The notes under the pieces are model-generated. The model was not told the origin of the DNA and made no database searches. It saw only the letters and a program-made list of their open reading frames with translations. Positions 1 to 5,435 of a stretch of DNA of 6,328 bases are shown here, in pieces. The DNA lies in assembly GCA_029219125.1 (NCBI GenBank), contig JAQXSU010000267.1, positions 1-6,328 of the forward strand. The letters run 5' to 3'. Numbering within the stretch: position 1 is the first letter of the stretch; the number at the start of each line of letters is the position of its first letter. The DNA is from Bacillota bacterium (GTDB lineage Bacteria > Bacillota > Clostridia > Peptostreptococcales > Anaerovoracaceae). The position numbers and the translations under genes are program-made.

Positions 1-945
1 GACCAGGCCGTTTCTGTTCCAGGTTTCCGTTCCGAGGCAGGACGGTTCAGTTCCACCGGGAATTTCCAGTGGACGCCTTCCCCAGGCGGCGTCCAGTTCG
101 GCTTTGAACAGTGCAGTATCCGTTCCGACACAGACAAACCCCTCCAGATCGAACAGATCCTTTGGCTGCATCGGTCGACCGTCTCTGCTGCACATGTATT
201 TCGCTTTCAGAATACGATACAGCATGTGCGGCCGGATCCCTGCCAGCTTCTTCAGGGAGAAAGTTCCTGCAGAAGCAAGCTGTTGGAAATTCTGCGTGAT
301 CGTATACACGACGCTGCTCATGCCAAAGAACTGATCAATGCCGCATTTCAGTGCATCGGAAAATCCCTTTTTATTCTGCTGGCTGAAGGAAAGCTCCTTT
401 GCCTCCTCCAGGGAAGGCATAAACCGTATCTCCATTTCCGGTGCAATCAGAAGCGGAAAGAGACCGGTGGCATACGGCAGCGGCGCCAGTCCGTAAAGTA
501 CCTTTTCCCTCGCATGCACCCGGAATTTCCCCTTCCCGTCACTGGTGGAAAGAATCATGGCTGCAAGGATATTGGAGGTATATACGTCCAGCATTTCCCG
601 GGTATACGGTGCCAGCTTCTTCGGCCGGCTTCCGCTCTCCCAGGTGGTTTCCAGCCAGACCACCGGCTCAGCAGGAAGCATGTCTTTTTTCTGATTCAGC
701 AGTACCTCTGCATAATCTTCATATGTAGTCAGCGGAACCGTCCTGCGGAATTCCTCCACGGTGGCAGGGCGTGTTCCACCCATGATCTTCTGTCCCAGAC
801 CGCACCTGGAATACAGATCAATCTGCTCGTTCAGAAGGCGATACTGTATCTGCATGTATTCATCCATGGACAGATCCAGAAATCCGCAGTATTCATCCCA
901 GATCTCTCCGGGCTGGCATTTATTCAGTTTTTCTTTAAAACGCAC
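1..945 (-). CDS. GH3-family acyl-adenylating enzyme (partial, C-terminus beyond window)
   Basis: An open frame of 315 codons runs without a stop from a GTG at 945 to the left edge, so only the N-terminal part is present. The GTG is chosen because AAAGGAGG (954-961) lies 8 nt upstream and no ATG occurs nearby in frame. The protein resembles the bacterial branch of the GH3 (auxin-responsive promoter) family, adenylate-forming enzymes that activate a carboxylic acid with ATP and usually couple it to an amino acid. Visible marks are VPLTTYEDYAEV (about 70-81), the phosphate-binding-loop counterpart TTWESGSRPKKLAPYT (100-115), GLAPLPYATGLFP (152-164) and GIDQFFGMSSVVY (202-214). The loop is poorer in Ser/Thr/Gly than the plant SSGTxxGxxK form. 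The frame starts 22 nt after the membrane methyltransferase gene and is probably co-transcribed. The substrate cannot be told from the sequence. A more distant PaaK/LuxE-type adenylating enzyme is the alternative. Confidence 0.75.
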   Translation of the reverse strand, partial: MRFKEKLNKCQPGEIWDEYCGFLDLSMDEYMQIQYRLLNEQIDLYSRCGLGQKIMGGTRPATVEEFRRTVPLTTYEDYAEVLLNQKKDMLPAEPVVWLETTWESGSRPKKLAPYTREMLDVYTSNILAAMILSTSDGKGKFRVHAREKVLYGLAPLPYATGLFPLLIAPEMEIRFMPSLEEAKELSFSQQNKKGFSDALKCGIDQFFGMSSVVYTITQNFQQLASAGTFSLKKLAGIRPHMLYRILKAKYMCSRDGRPMQPKDLFDLEGFVCVGTDTALFKAELDAAWGRRPLEIPGGTEPSCLGTETWNRNGLV

Positions 946-953
946 TGCGGCCG

Positions 954-961
954 CCTCCTTT
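954..961 (-). promoter_or_regulatory. Ribosome binding site fixing the GTG start of the GH3 gene
   Basis: Read on the minus strand this is AAAGGAGG, near-perfect complementarity to the 16S rRNA tail, 8 nt before GTG at 945. It supports the GTG start in the absence of an in-frame ATG. Confidence 0.75.
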
Positions 962-967
962 CCACAG

Positions 968-1504
968 TTATCTGTCTTTTTTCCTCTTCGGAAACAGATA
1001 AGGCACTTCTTCTTTATATTTCTCGTATCCCTGTAAATATACCGGGAAAAACCATCTGTCCTGGATCCAGGTGTAGAGAAGGTTCATCAGGGCAAGCCAC
1101 AATGCACTTCCCATGCCATCCGGATAAATTGTCCCGAATCCCAGACTGCAGATCAGAAAACACCAGACACCCGGGTGTCGGATCTTTCCGTAAATTCCCC
1201 TCCGGCTCACTGTACCTGAGGATGCATCATCCCGCACGTACCCTTCCTTTTTCGGGCCGCCTGTCAGAACCAGGATATATAGGATCAGACCGGTTCCTAA
1301 AACAGTGATGCCGCCCGTCCGCTGCAGGCCGGGCGATGCCGTCAGGGTGACGGCCATGCCGGCAAAGGCTGTCAGAAGCAGTACAGTACCGACCAGGAAC
1401 CAGGGGTTATTTCGCATTTTTATCTTCTCCGTACTGCGGCATTTGCGGTATTCAAACAGAATCAGAAACCCAAACGCAGCAGTTCCGGGCACAGTCCAGA
1501 TCAT
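968..1504 (-). CDS. Integral-membrane ICMT/PEMT-like methyltransferase
   Basis: A 178-residue hydrophobic protein with about five membrane segments (roughly 3-18, 35-53, 64-82, 112-127, 131-147). The C-terminal half carries the signature of the isoprenylcysteine carboxyl methyltransferase / phospholipid N-methyltransferase superfamily: GIYGKIRHPG (103-112) for the S-adenosylmethionine-binding G-x-Y-x-x-x-RHP motif, then a tail with Tyr156, Tyr160, Tyr163 and VPYLFP (167-172) in the usual spacing. The acidic pair that normally precedes this tail (E-E) reads Gln148-Asp149, so the active site departs from consensus. The gene is translationally coupled to the DegV gene by an ATGA overlap and has AAGGA 6 nt before its ATG. 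Family members methylate lipids, prenylcysteine or small hydrophobic acceptors; the acceptor here is unknown. A substrate tied to the neighbouring acyl-handling genes is inference. Confidence 0.72.
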   Translation of the reverse strand: MIWTVPGTAAFGFLILFEYRKCRSTEKIKMRNNPWFLVGTVLLLTAFAGMAVTLTASPGLQRTGGITVLGTGLILYILVLTGGPKKEGYVRDDASSGTVSRRGIYGKIRHPGVWCFLICSLGFGTIYPDGMGSALWLALMNLLYTWIQDRWFFPVYLQGYEKYKEEVPYLFPKRKKDR

Positions 1505-2370
1505 AAATCTTCCTTCTCCGTAAAGGAAATACCGGCACAGCCTGTCCCTGTATAGATACCGATTACCGGTCCTACGGGCTCGATTCGTATTTCCGCCTGC
1601 GGCACGCGTTCCAGAATCTTACTCTTCAGGTCCTGCGCCCGCTGCGGCGCCGCAGCATGGAAGACCGTTACCGGTTTGCCATAGTCTCCTTTTCGGATAA
1701 ACTGCTCTGTTACTTTCTTCATACCGGCAGAATAATTTCGGGAAATTCCGAATTCTCTTACCAATCCATCCGAAAACCGCAGCAGAGGACTGATTCCAAG
1801 CATGCTCACCGTTTTTGCGGTGATAGCTCCGACTCGACCTCCTTTTCTGGCATTTTCCAGTGATTCCAGCACAAAATATACCCCGATCCGATGCTGCAGG
1901 TCCGTCAGCTTGTCCATGATTTCTGAAGCATTCATTCCGTTTTCCGCCATTTCATGGGCAGCCCGTACCATTTCCGCCATACCGTGAGAGCACTGCTGTG
2001 TATCAAAAACATGCACCGGAACCGTAAGCCCCTGCCGCTTCACCAGGTCTGCAGCAGCCCTGGCCGCAGCGAAGCATCCGGACATCTGTGATGTGATCAT
2101 CAGACAGAGAACTTCTTCTCCTTCCTCCGCTGCACGTCGAAAAGCCCTCACATAATCTGCCATGGAGGGCTGAGAGCTGGTAGGCAGCGTATCCGCAGCC
2201 TGCAACTTTTCGTAAAACGCTTCTGCGGTGATATCGACCATGTTGCGGTATTCCTGCTCCTCGAAGATTACCTTGTCCGGGATCATCTCGATCCCCCGTT
2301 CTGCCGCTTCTGCCAGGGACATGTCACATCCTGTGTGGGTCACCAGTTTTACGTTCTTCTTCTGTGTCAT
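1501..2370 (-). CDS. DegV family fatty-acid-binding protein (FakB-like)
   Basis: A 289-residue soluble DegV protein of full family length (about 280). DegV/FakB proteins hold one fatty acid and present its carboxylate to the kinase FakA for phosphorylation. Landmarks: PTSSQPS (63-69), ITSQMSGCF (92-100), HVFDTQQCSHG (120-130), LENARKGGRVG (171-181), SPLLRFSDG (194-202) and a C-terminal glycine motif IGIYTGTGCAG (270-280). The Thr/Ser of the first two motifs correspond to residues that hold the carboxylate in FakB structures. The last motif is normally HxGPG but reads YTGTG, so the conserved His is Tyr273 and the Pro is Thr. ATG at 2370 is preferred because AAGAGG lies 7 nt upstream; GTG at 2394 and ATG at 2376 are in-frame alternatives with poorer spacing. 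First gene of a three-gene operon and divergent from a FakA-like gene. Confidence 0.9.
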   Translation of the reverse strand: MTQKKNVKLVTHTGCDMSLAEAAERGIEMIPDKVIFEEQEYRNMVDITAEAFYEKLQAADTLPTSSQPSMADYVRAFRRAAEEGEEVLCLMITSQMSGCFAAARAAADLVKRQGLTVPVHVFDTQQCSHGMAEMVRAAHEMAENGMNASEIMDKLTDLQHRIGVYFVLESLENARKGGRVGAITAKTVSMLGISPLLRFSDGLVREFGISRNYSAGMKKVTEQFIRKGDYGKPVTVFHAAAPQRAQDLKSKILERVPQAEIRIEPVGPVIGIYTGTGCAGISFTEKEDL

Positions 2371-2377
2371 AATCATG

Positions 2378-2383
2378 CCTCTT
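2378..2383 (-). promoter_or_regulatory. Ribosome binding site deciding the DegV start
   Basis: AAGAGG on the minus strand, 7 nt before ATG at 2370, but only 1 nt before ATG at 2376 and downstream of GTG at 2394. It therefore favours 2370. The divergent FakA-like gene uses the same AAGAGG hexamer. Confidence 0.6.
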
Positions 2384-2445
2384 GCCGCCGGCACCGTTTC
2401 CGGTTTCGGTCATGCTGAACCACCATAAAAAAACTGTACATATTC

Positions 2446-2474
2446 ATAATAATATAAATTTTCAAACAAATCAA
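2446..2474 (-). promoter_or_regulatory. Candidate sigma-A promoter of the DegV operon
   Basis: On the minus strand, TTGATT (2474-2469) and TATTAT (2451-2446) are separated by exactly 17 nt in a strongly AT-rich stretch. They match the -35 consensus at 4 of 6 and the -10 at 5 of 6 positions. Transcription would start near 2438, leaving a leader of about 68 nt before the DegV ATG. Confidence 0.55.
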
Positions 2475-2539
2475 TGTATATTTTCTCCGAATGCCGTATT
2501 TGGAAAAAATTAGAAACAAATATATTCCTTTTTCGACCC

Positions 2540-2568
2540 TTGTTTCCGATGAAAAAAAAGCATATAAT
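2540..2568 (+). promoter_or_regulatory. Candidate sigma-A promoter of the FakA-like gene
   Basis: A perfect -10 box TATAAT (2563-2568) lies 17 nt after TTGTTT (2540-2545), a weaker -35 matching mainly in TTG. Expected start of transcription is near 2575, giving a leader of about 48 nt to ATG 2623. The -10 box lies inside an inverted repeat, suggesting repression. Confidence 0.55.
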
Positions 2569-2583
2569 AGCATTATATGTTTT
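2557..2583. repeat. Inverted repeat over the -10 box, candidate operator
   Basis: CATATAAT (2561-2568), a 3-nt AGC spacer and ATTATATG (2572-2579) form a perfect 8-bp inverted repeat. One mismatch (2560/2580) further out, the flanking AAA (2557-2559) and TTT (2581-2583) continue the symmetry. The left half contains the whole plus-strand TATAAT box, so a bound dimeric regulator would block that promoter. I do not recognise it as a FapR or FabT site. Short AT-rich palindromes can arise by chance, so this is a candidate only. Confidence 0.45.
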
Positions 2584-2610
2584 GACAAAATCAGAAAATG
2601 ATATTTTTTT

Positions 2611-2616
2611 AAGAGG
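2611..2616 (+). promoter_or_regulatory. Ribosome binding site of the FakA-like gene
   Basis: AAGAGG 6 nt before ATG 2623, supporting that start. It sits just after a run of seven T residues. Confidence 0.6.
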
Positions 2617-2622
2617 TAAACT

Positions 2623-3525
2623 ATGTCACAAACCCTTGACGGTCTTCAGTTTCGCAGCGGCTTTCTGGCGTCGGCAAGAAATCTGCAGCAGCAAAAAGAA
2701 ACGCTGAATCAGCTGAATATCTTTCCTGTTGCAGACAGGGATACCGGCATCAATATGGCACTCACCATAAAAAAAACAGCCGACCAGCTTCCTGCATCCG
2801 GAACGCCGGCGCAGATCATGGAGGAGGCATGTCTTTCCCTTCTGGAATATTCCCATGGAAATTCCGGAACCATTCTTGCTCTTTTTTTTGAAGGCTTCAC
2901 CGCAGCGCTTCCGCAGGAAACGGCGGTGAACGGTCATCAGCTGGCCCGCGCATTTCAGCAAGGTGCTGATCTGGCCTGGTCCGGCGTGGCACATCCTGTT
3001 GCAGGCACGATACTTTCTGTTGCTTCCCAAAGCGCAGAAGCCGGTCTCTCCATGACCGAAATCACCGATGACGCCGGACAGATCATGAAGCGGATCACCG
3101 ATGAAGCCCATGCAGCCCTGCTTCTGACCCCGCTGCAGAATCCTGTTCTGCGCGCCTGCCGGACTGCAGATGCCGGCGCTCTGGGCTTCTGCCTGATTCT
3201 GGACGGCCTTCTGGAAGCCTTCGCACCGGAATATCCGCCGCTGTCCTATCCGTCACTGAACCTGCCGGAAGCACCGGTTTCCTCCGACATGCCGCTGACG
3301 CAGCGCTACTGTACGGAATTCGTGCTTTCCCTCCGTGAAGAAGCAGAGGAAGCGCAGCTCCGCCAGGTGCTGCAGCCTCTCGGCGAATTCTTCCTTCTGG
3401 TGTCACGGGGACCGCTGTGCAAAGTACATATCCATACGAATGATCCCGAGAAAGTGCTTACGCTGGCTTCCGGTTTCGGCACGCTGCAGTCAGAGAAAAC
3501 AGAGGATATGACGCAGCAGGTCTGA
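2623..3525 (+). CDS. FakA-like DAK2-domain protein lacking the C-terminal domain
   Basis: A 300-residue protein matching the N-terminal and middle parts of fatty acid kinase FakA, which uses ATP to phosphorylate fatty acids held by FakB/DegV proteins. The nucleotide domain spans about 1-200: LNQLNIFPVADRDTGINM (28-45) keeps the metal-binding Asp38 and Asp40, with GNSG (79-82), HPVAGTIL (124-131) and ADAGALG (182-188). The middle domain (about 201-300) has YCTEF (229-233) and KVHIHTNDP (267-275), and ends with TEDMTQQV, the counterpart of the IxNMxxQ segment that closes this domain. Full-length FakA has about 550 residues; its FakB-binding C-terminal domain is missing. The stop is followed within 14 nt by the convergent pilT, so no remnant follows. 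Departures from consensus include Arg39 (usually Gly), His78 (usually Arg) and Ala127 (usually Glu). It may be a split-kinase subunit, a specialised enzyme or a regulator. Confidence 0.85.
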   Translation: MSQTLDGLQFRSGFLASARNLQQQKETLNQLNIFPVADRDTGINMALTIKKTADQLPASGTPAQIMEEACLSLLEYSHGNSGTILALFFEGFTAALPQETAVNGHQLARAFQQGADLAWSGVAHPVAGTILSVASQSAEAGLSMTEITDDAGQIMKRITDEAHAALLLTPLQNPVLRACRTADAGALGFCLILDGLLEAFAPEYPPLSYPSLNLPEAPVSSDMPLTQRYCTEFVLSLREEAEEAQLRQVLQPLGEFFLLVSRGPLCKVHIHTNDPEKVLTLASGFGTLQSEKTEDMTQQV

Positions 3526-3534
3526 CCGCTGCTG
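3514..3534. other. Hairpin between convergent gene ends, not a classical terminator
   Basis: CAGCAG (3514-3519) pairs with CTGCTG (3529-3534) around a 9-nt loop that contains the TGA of the FakA-like gene. Neither strand has a T run after it. It may slow or end transcription from both sides but is not a standard intrinsic terminator. Confidence 0.3.
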
Positions 3535-3539
3535 TATTC

Positions 3540-4601
3540 CTATTCTCCCATCCTGCGCACCATCTGTTCCCGGTTTTCTGCGTATTTTAGTGCTGTCTCT
3601 GCAGCAATGGTCCCTGCCTGGTACAGCTGCAGAATGGGCTGATCCATGGCGATCATTCCTTCGGAAGCCCCTGCAGCGAGAGCCATGGTCATCTGATGTA
3701 CCTTTCTCTCCCGGATCTGGGTTCGAATCGCATCGTTGAGGTGCATGATCTCAAAGGCCGGCACCAGTCCGCCCTCCTGATCCGGTAAAAGCTGCTGCGA
3801 AACCACAGTTTTCAGCACCGTAGAAAGCTGCATTCGGATCTGCTCCTGCTGGCCGGCAGGAAAAACGTCAACCACCCGGTTAACGGAATGGACGGCCCCC
3901 TGGGTATGCAGGGTGGCAAGTACCAGATGTCCTGTTTCCGCTGCTGTCATGGCAGTCTGTATCGTATCGATGTCCCGCATTTCCCCCAGTTGGATCACAT
4001 CGGGTGCCTGCCGCAGACAGGCACGGAGTCCTGACAAAAAATCCTTTGTGTCCACCGCGATTTCACGCTGGCTGACAATGCTCTTCTGGTTTCTGTGCAG
4101 GAATTCGATCGGATCCTCCAGCGTAACGATATGGCAGCTTCTGGTTCTGTTGATCCGATCGATCAGACATGCCTGGGTCGTGGATTTTCCGCTGCCTGCC
4201 GTTCCGGCAAACAAAATCAGCCCGCTGCGCAATTCTGCCAGCTTCATGACTTCTTCCGGAATATGATACGCCTGCCAGTCCGGAATTTCAAATGCAACGA
4301 TACGGATCACTGCGGCCATGGATCCTCTCTGTCGATAGGTATTCACGCGGAAGCGTGCAAGTCCCGGCACTGCAAAAGAAAAATCATCATCCCCGTCCCG
4401 CAGGTAGGTGTCCTGCGAGCGATCTGCCATCTGAAATATTTCATGAATCAATGCGCTGCTTTCCGGCGGCAGGAGCTTTTCTTCACGCAGCGGGCAGATC
4501 TGCCCTTCAATTTTCTCGCTGACAGGCCCGCCGGCTACAAAAAACAGATCCGACGCACCGTCATGAACTGCTCTTTTCAGGTATTCCATCAGTTCTCCCA
4601 T
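3540..4601 (-). CDS. pilT: Type IV pilus retraction ATPase PilT
   Basis: A 353-residue protein of full PilT length. PilT is a hexameric cytoplasmic ATPase that drives pilus disassembly and retraction at the inner-membrane motor. Motifs are complete: ASDL near the N-terminus (16-19), Walker A GTAGSGKST (133-141), the Asp box IVTLEDPIEFLH (158-169), Walker B DVIQLGEMRD (201-210), the His box GHLVLATLHT (224-233) and the PilT C-terminal motif AIRTQIRERKVHQ (291-303, usually AIRNLIREGKxHQ). This last motif separates PilT from the assembly ATPase PilB. The start at 4601 has AGGAGG 9 nt upstream; an ATG at 4631 lies inside the preceding gene without a good binding site. The gene begins 13 nt after the last pseudopilin-like gene, so it is the end of that operon. 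Gln204 in Walker B is unusual (commonly Leu). Confidence 0.93.
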   Translation of the reverse strand: MGELMEYLKRAVHDGASDLFFVAGGPVSEKIEGQICPLREEKLLPPESSALIHEIFQMADRSQDTYLRDGDDDFSFAVPGLARFRVNTYRQRGSMAAVIRIVAFEIPDWQAYHIPEEVMKLAELRSGLILFAGTAGSGKSTTQACLIDRINRTRSCHIVTLEDPIEFLHRNQKSIVSQREIAVDTKDFLSGLRACLRQAPDVIQLGEMRDIDTIQTAMTAAETGHLVLATLHTQGAVHSVNRVVDVFPAGQQEQIRMQLSTVLKTVVSQQLLPDQEGGLVPAFEIMHLNDAIRTQIRERKVHQMTMALAAGASEGMIAMDQPILQLYQAGTIAAETALKYAENREQMVRRMGE

Positions 4602-4610
4602 GTTTTTTTC

Positions 4611-4616
4611 CCTCCT
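4611..4616 (-). promoter_or_regulatory. Ribosome binding site deciding the pilT start
   Basis: A perfect AGGAGG on the minus strand, 9 nt before ATG 4601. It overlaps the TAG stop of the upstream gene, coupling the two, and argues against the in-frame ATG at 4631. Confidence 0.7.
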
Positions 4617-5058
4617 ATTCTGCTTCTCCATCCCACAGATTCAGCGTATCTTCACTTTCCCAGCTGATCGTCGATACGATTTTCCACCGGAGAATTTCGT
4701 ATTCGCTCTTTTCCTTATTTATGCTTACTTTCACTTCCAGTTCCTGCGCATCGGAAACCGGACAGGAATAGATATATGTCGTTTTCTCTTCCGGTGTACC
4801 TTTGTTTTCGAAAATACACTCCACTCCGTGCGGTATTATTCCTCGCCGCAGACTGCTCAGGATTTCCTCCGCACTGCACTCTGCCGCATATCGTGCCTGC
4901 ATCGCATCATAAGACTGTTCTGCCAGTCGGCAGTCTGCCTGCACGGAGGAAATCGACAATACTGCAAAGACGCACATGCACAAGACGATGAATACCGTAA
5001 TCAGTGAGCACACACCGATCGCCGAAAAACCTCTTCTTTTCTGATCTTCTCGCTTCAT
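4615..5058 (-). CDS. Single-pass membrane protein, pseudopilin-like, next to PilT
   Basis: A 147-residue protein with a basic N-terminus (MKREDQKRRG), a membrane segment at about 11-36 and an outer domain of about 110 residues beginning with a helical stretch (40-71). The layout (short basic lead ending in Gly, Phe as the next residue, long hydrophobic helix) recalls type IV prepilins, but the Glu normally found at +5 is absent (RRG/FSAIG), so processing by prepilin peptidase is doubtful. Four cysteines (43, 61, 81, 99) lie in the outer domain and could form disulfides. GGAGG lies 7 nt before ATG 5058, which overlaps the preceding stop as ATGA. From memory, similar proteins accompany pilT in other Lachnospiraceae. 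The exact function is unknown; a minor pilus or assembly component is inferred from context. Confidence 0.75.
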   Translation of the reverse strand: MKREDQKRRGFSAIGVCSLITVFIVLCMCVFAVLSISSVQADCRLAEQSYDAMQARYAAECSAEEILSSLRRGIIPHGVECIFENKGTPEEKTTYIYSCPVSDAQELEVKVSINKEKSEYEILRWKIVSTISWESEDTLNLWDGEAE

Positions 5059-5435
5059 GGCAATGCCTCCTGCCAGCAGACCGGAAGAGAAATCTGCACG
5101 CTGCCATCTGCTTCACGAACCTGGATTTCTGCCTTACCCAGCCCCGGGATTCCACTGTCCAGACGCGTAGCAGACAATGTCATTCCATTTTCCATTTCCA
5201 TGTATATTTCTTCCTGTATTCCATTCTGTTCATCGTCTTCCGGCCAGTTTCCTCTCATGCTTCTGATTTTCTCCGCAAAATTCTGTGCCTGGGCTGCAGC
5301 TTCGTCTTTTCGTTCCAAAGCAGTCATCTGTCGGTCAGTCCATGAAAAAATCTGCAAACAGCATGCAGCGGCCGCCGAAAACACCAGGAGCATCACCAGA
5401 AGCTCTGTCAGGAGCAAAGATGTTCCGTTTTTCAT
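5055..5435 (-). CDS. Short pseudopilin-like membrane protein
   Basis: A 126-residue protein starting MKNGTSLLLTELLVML, with a membrane helix at about 6-30, a charged helical stretch (about 33-61) and a small beta-rich C-terminal part. The TELLV segment after a short lead with Gly resembles prepilin N-termini of the GspI/GspJ type, but the Glu falls at +7 from Gly4 rather than +5, so classical cleavage is uncertain. The start at 5435 has GGGGAGG 7 nt upstream and forms an ATGA overlap with the preceding gene. The open frame continues upstream to 5642, but that stretch runs inside the DUF4860-like gene in another frame and has no supporting binding site. Likely a minor pilin or pseudopilin of the same apparatus as PilT. 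Confidence 0.78.
   Translation of the reverse strand: MKNGTSLLLTELLVMLLVFSAAAACCLQIFSWTDRQMTALERKDEAAAQAQNFAEKIRSMRGNWPEDDEQNGIQEEIYMEMENGMTLSATRLDSGIPGLGKAEIQVREADGSVQISLPVCWQEALP

Noticed and set aside
226..1308. A 360-codon open frame on the plus strand.
   Set aside because: It is antisense to the GH3 and methyltransferase genes, both of which have clear family motifs and ribosome sites. Its translation is rich in Cys, His, Arg and Ser without recognisable domains, typical of a shadow frame.
2373..2424. A possible 17-codon leader peptide (ATG at 2424) upstream of the DegV start, ending in a TGA that overlaps an ATG.
   Set aside because: It has no ribosome binding site, only a T run before the ATG, and its composition shows no attenuation-type codon run.
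2582..2587. Perfect TTGACA hexamer upstream of the FakA-like gene.
   Set aside because: At 16-19 nt spacing the sequence is a T run into the ribosome site rather than a -10 box, and transcription would begin at or beyond the start codon. The TATAAT at 2563 is the better promoter.
2626..3111. A 161-codon minus-strand frame opposite the FakA-like gene.
   Set aside because: The plus-strand gene has DAK2 motifs throughout; the minus frame has none and no promoter or binding site.
4602..4631. Longer PilT start at ATG 4631.
   Set aside because: It would overlap the upstream gene and lacks a binding site, whereas ATG 4601 has AGGAGG at 9 nt and gives the usual PilT N-terminus.
4095..4667. A 190-codon open frame on the plus strand opposite pilT.
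   Set aside because: It lies across highly conserved PilT motifs on the other strand and has no recognisable domain or ribosome binding site.
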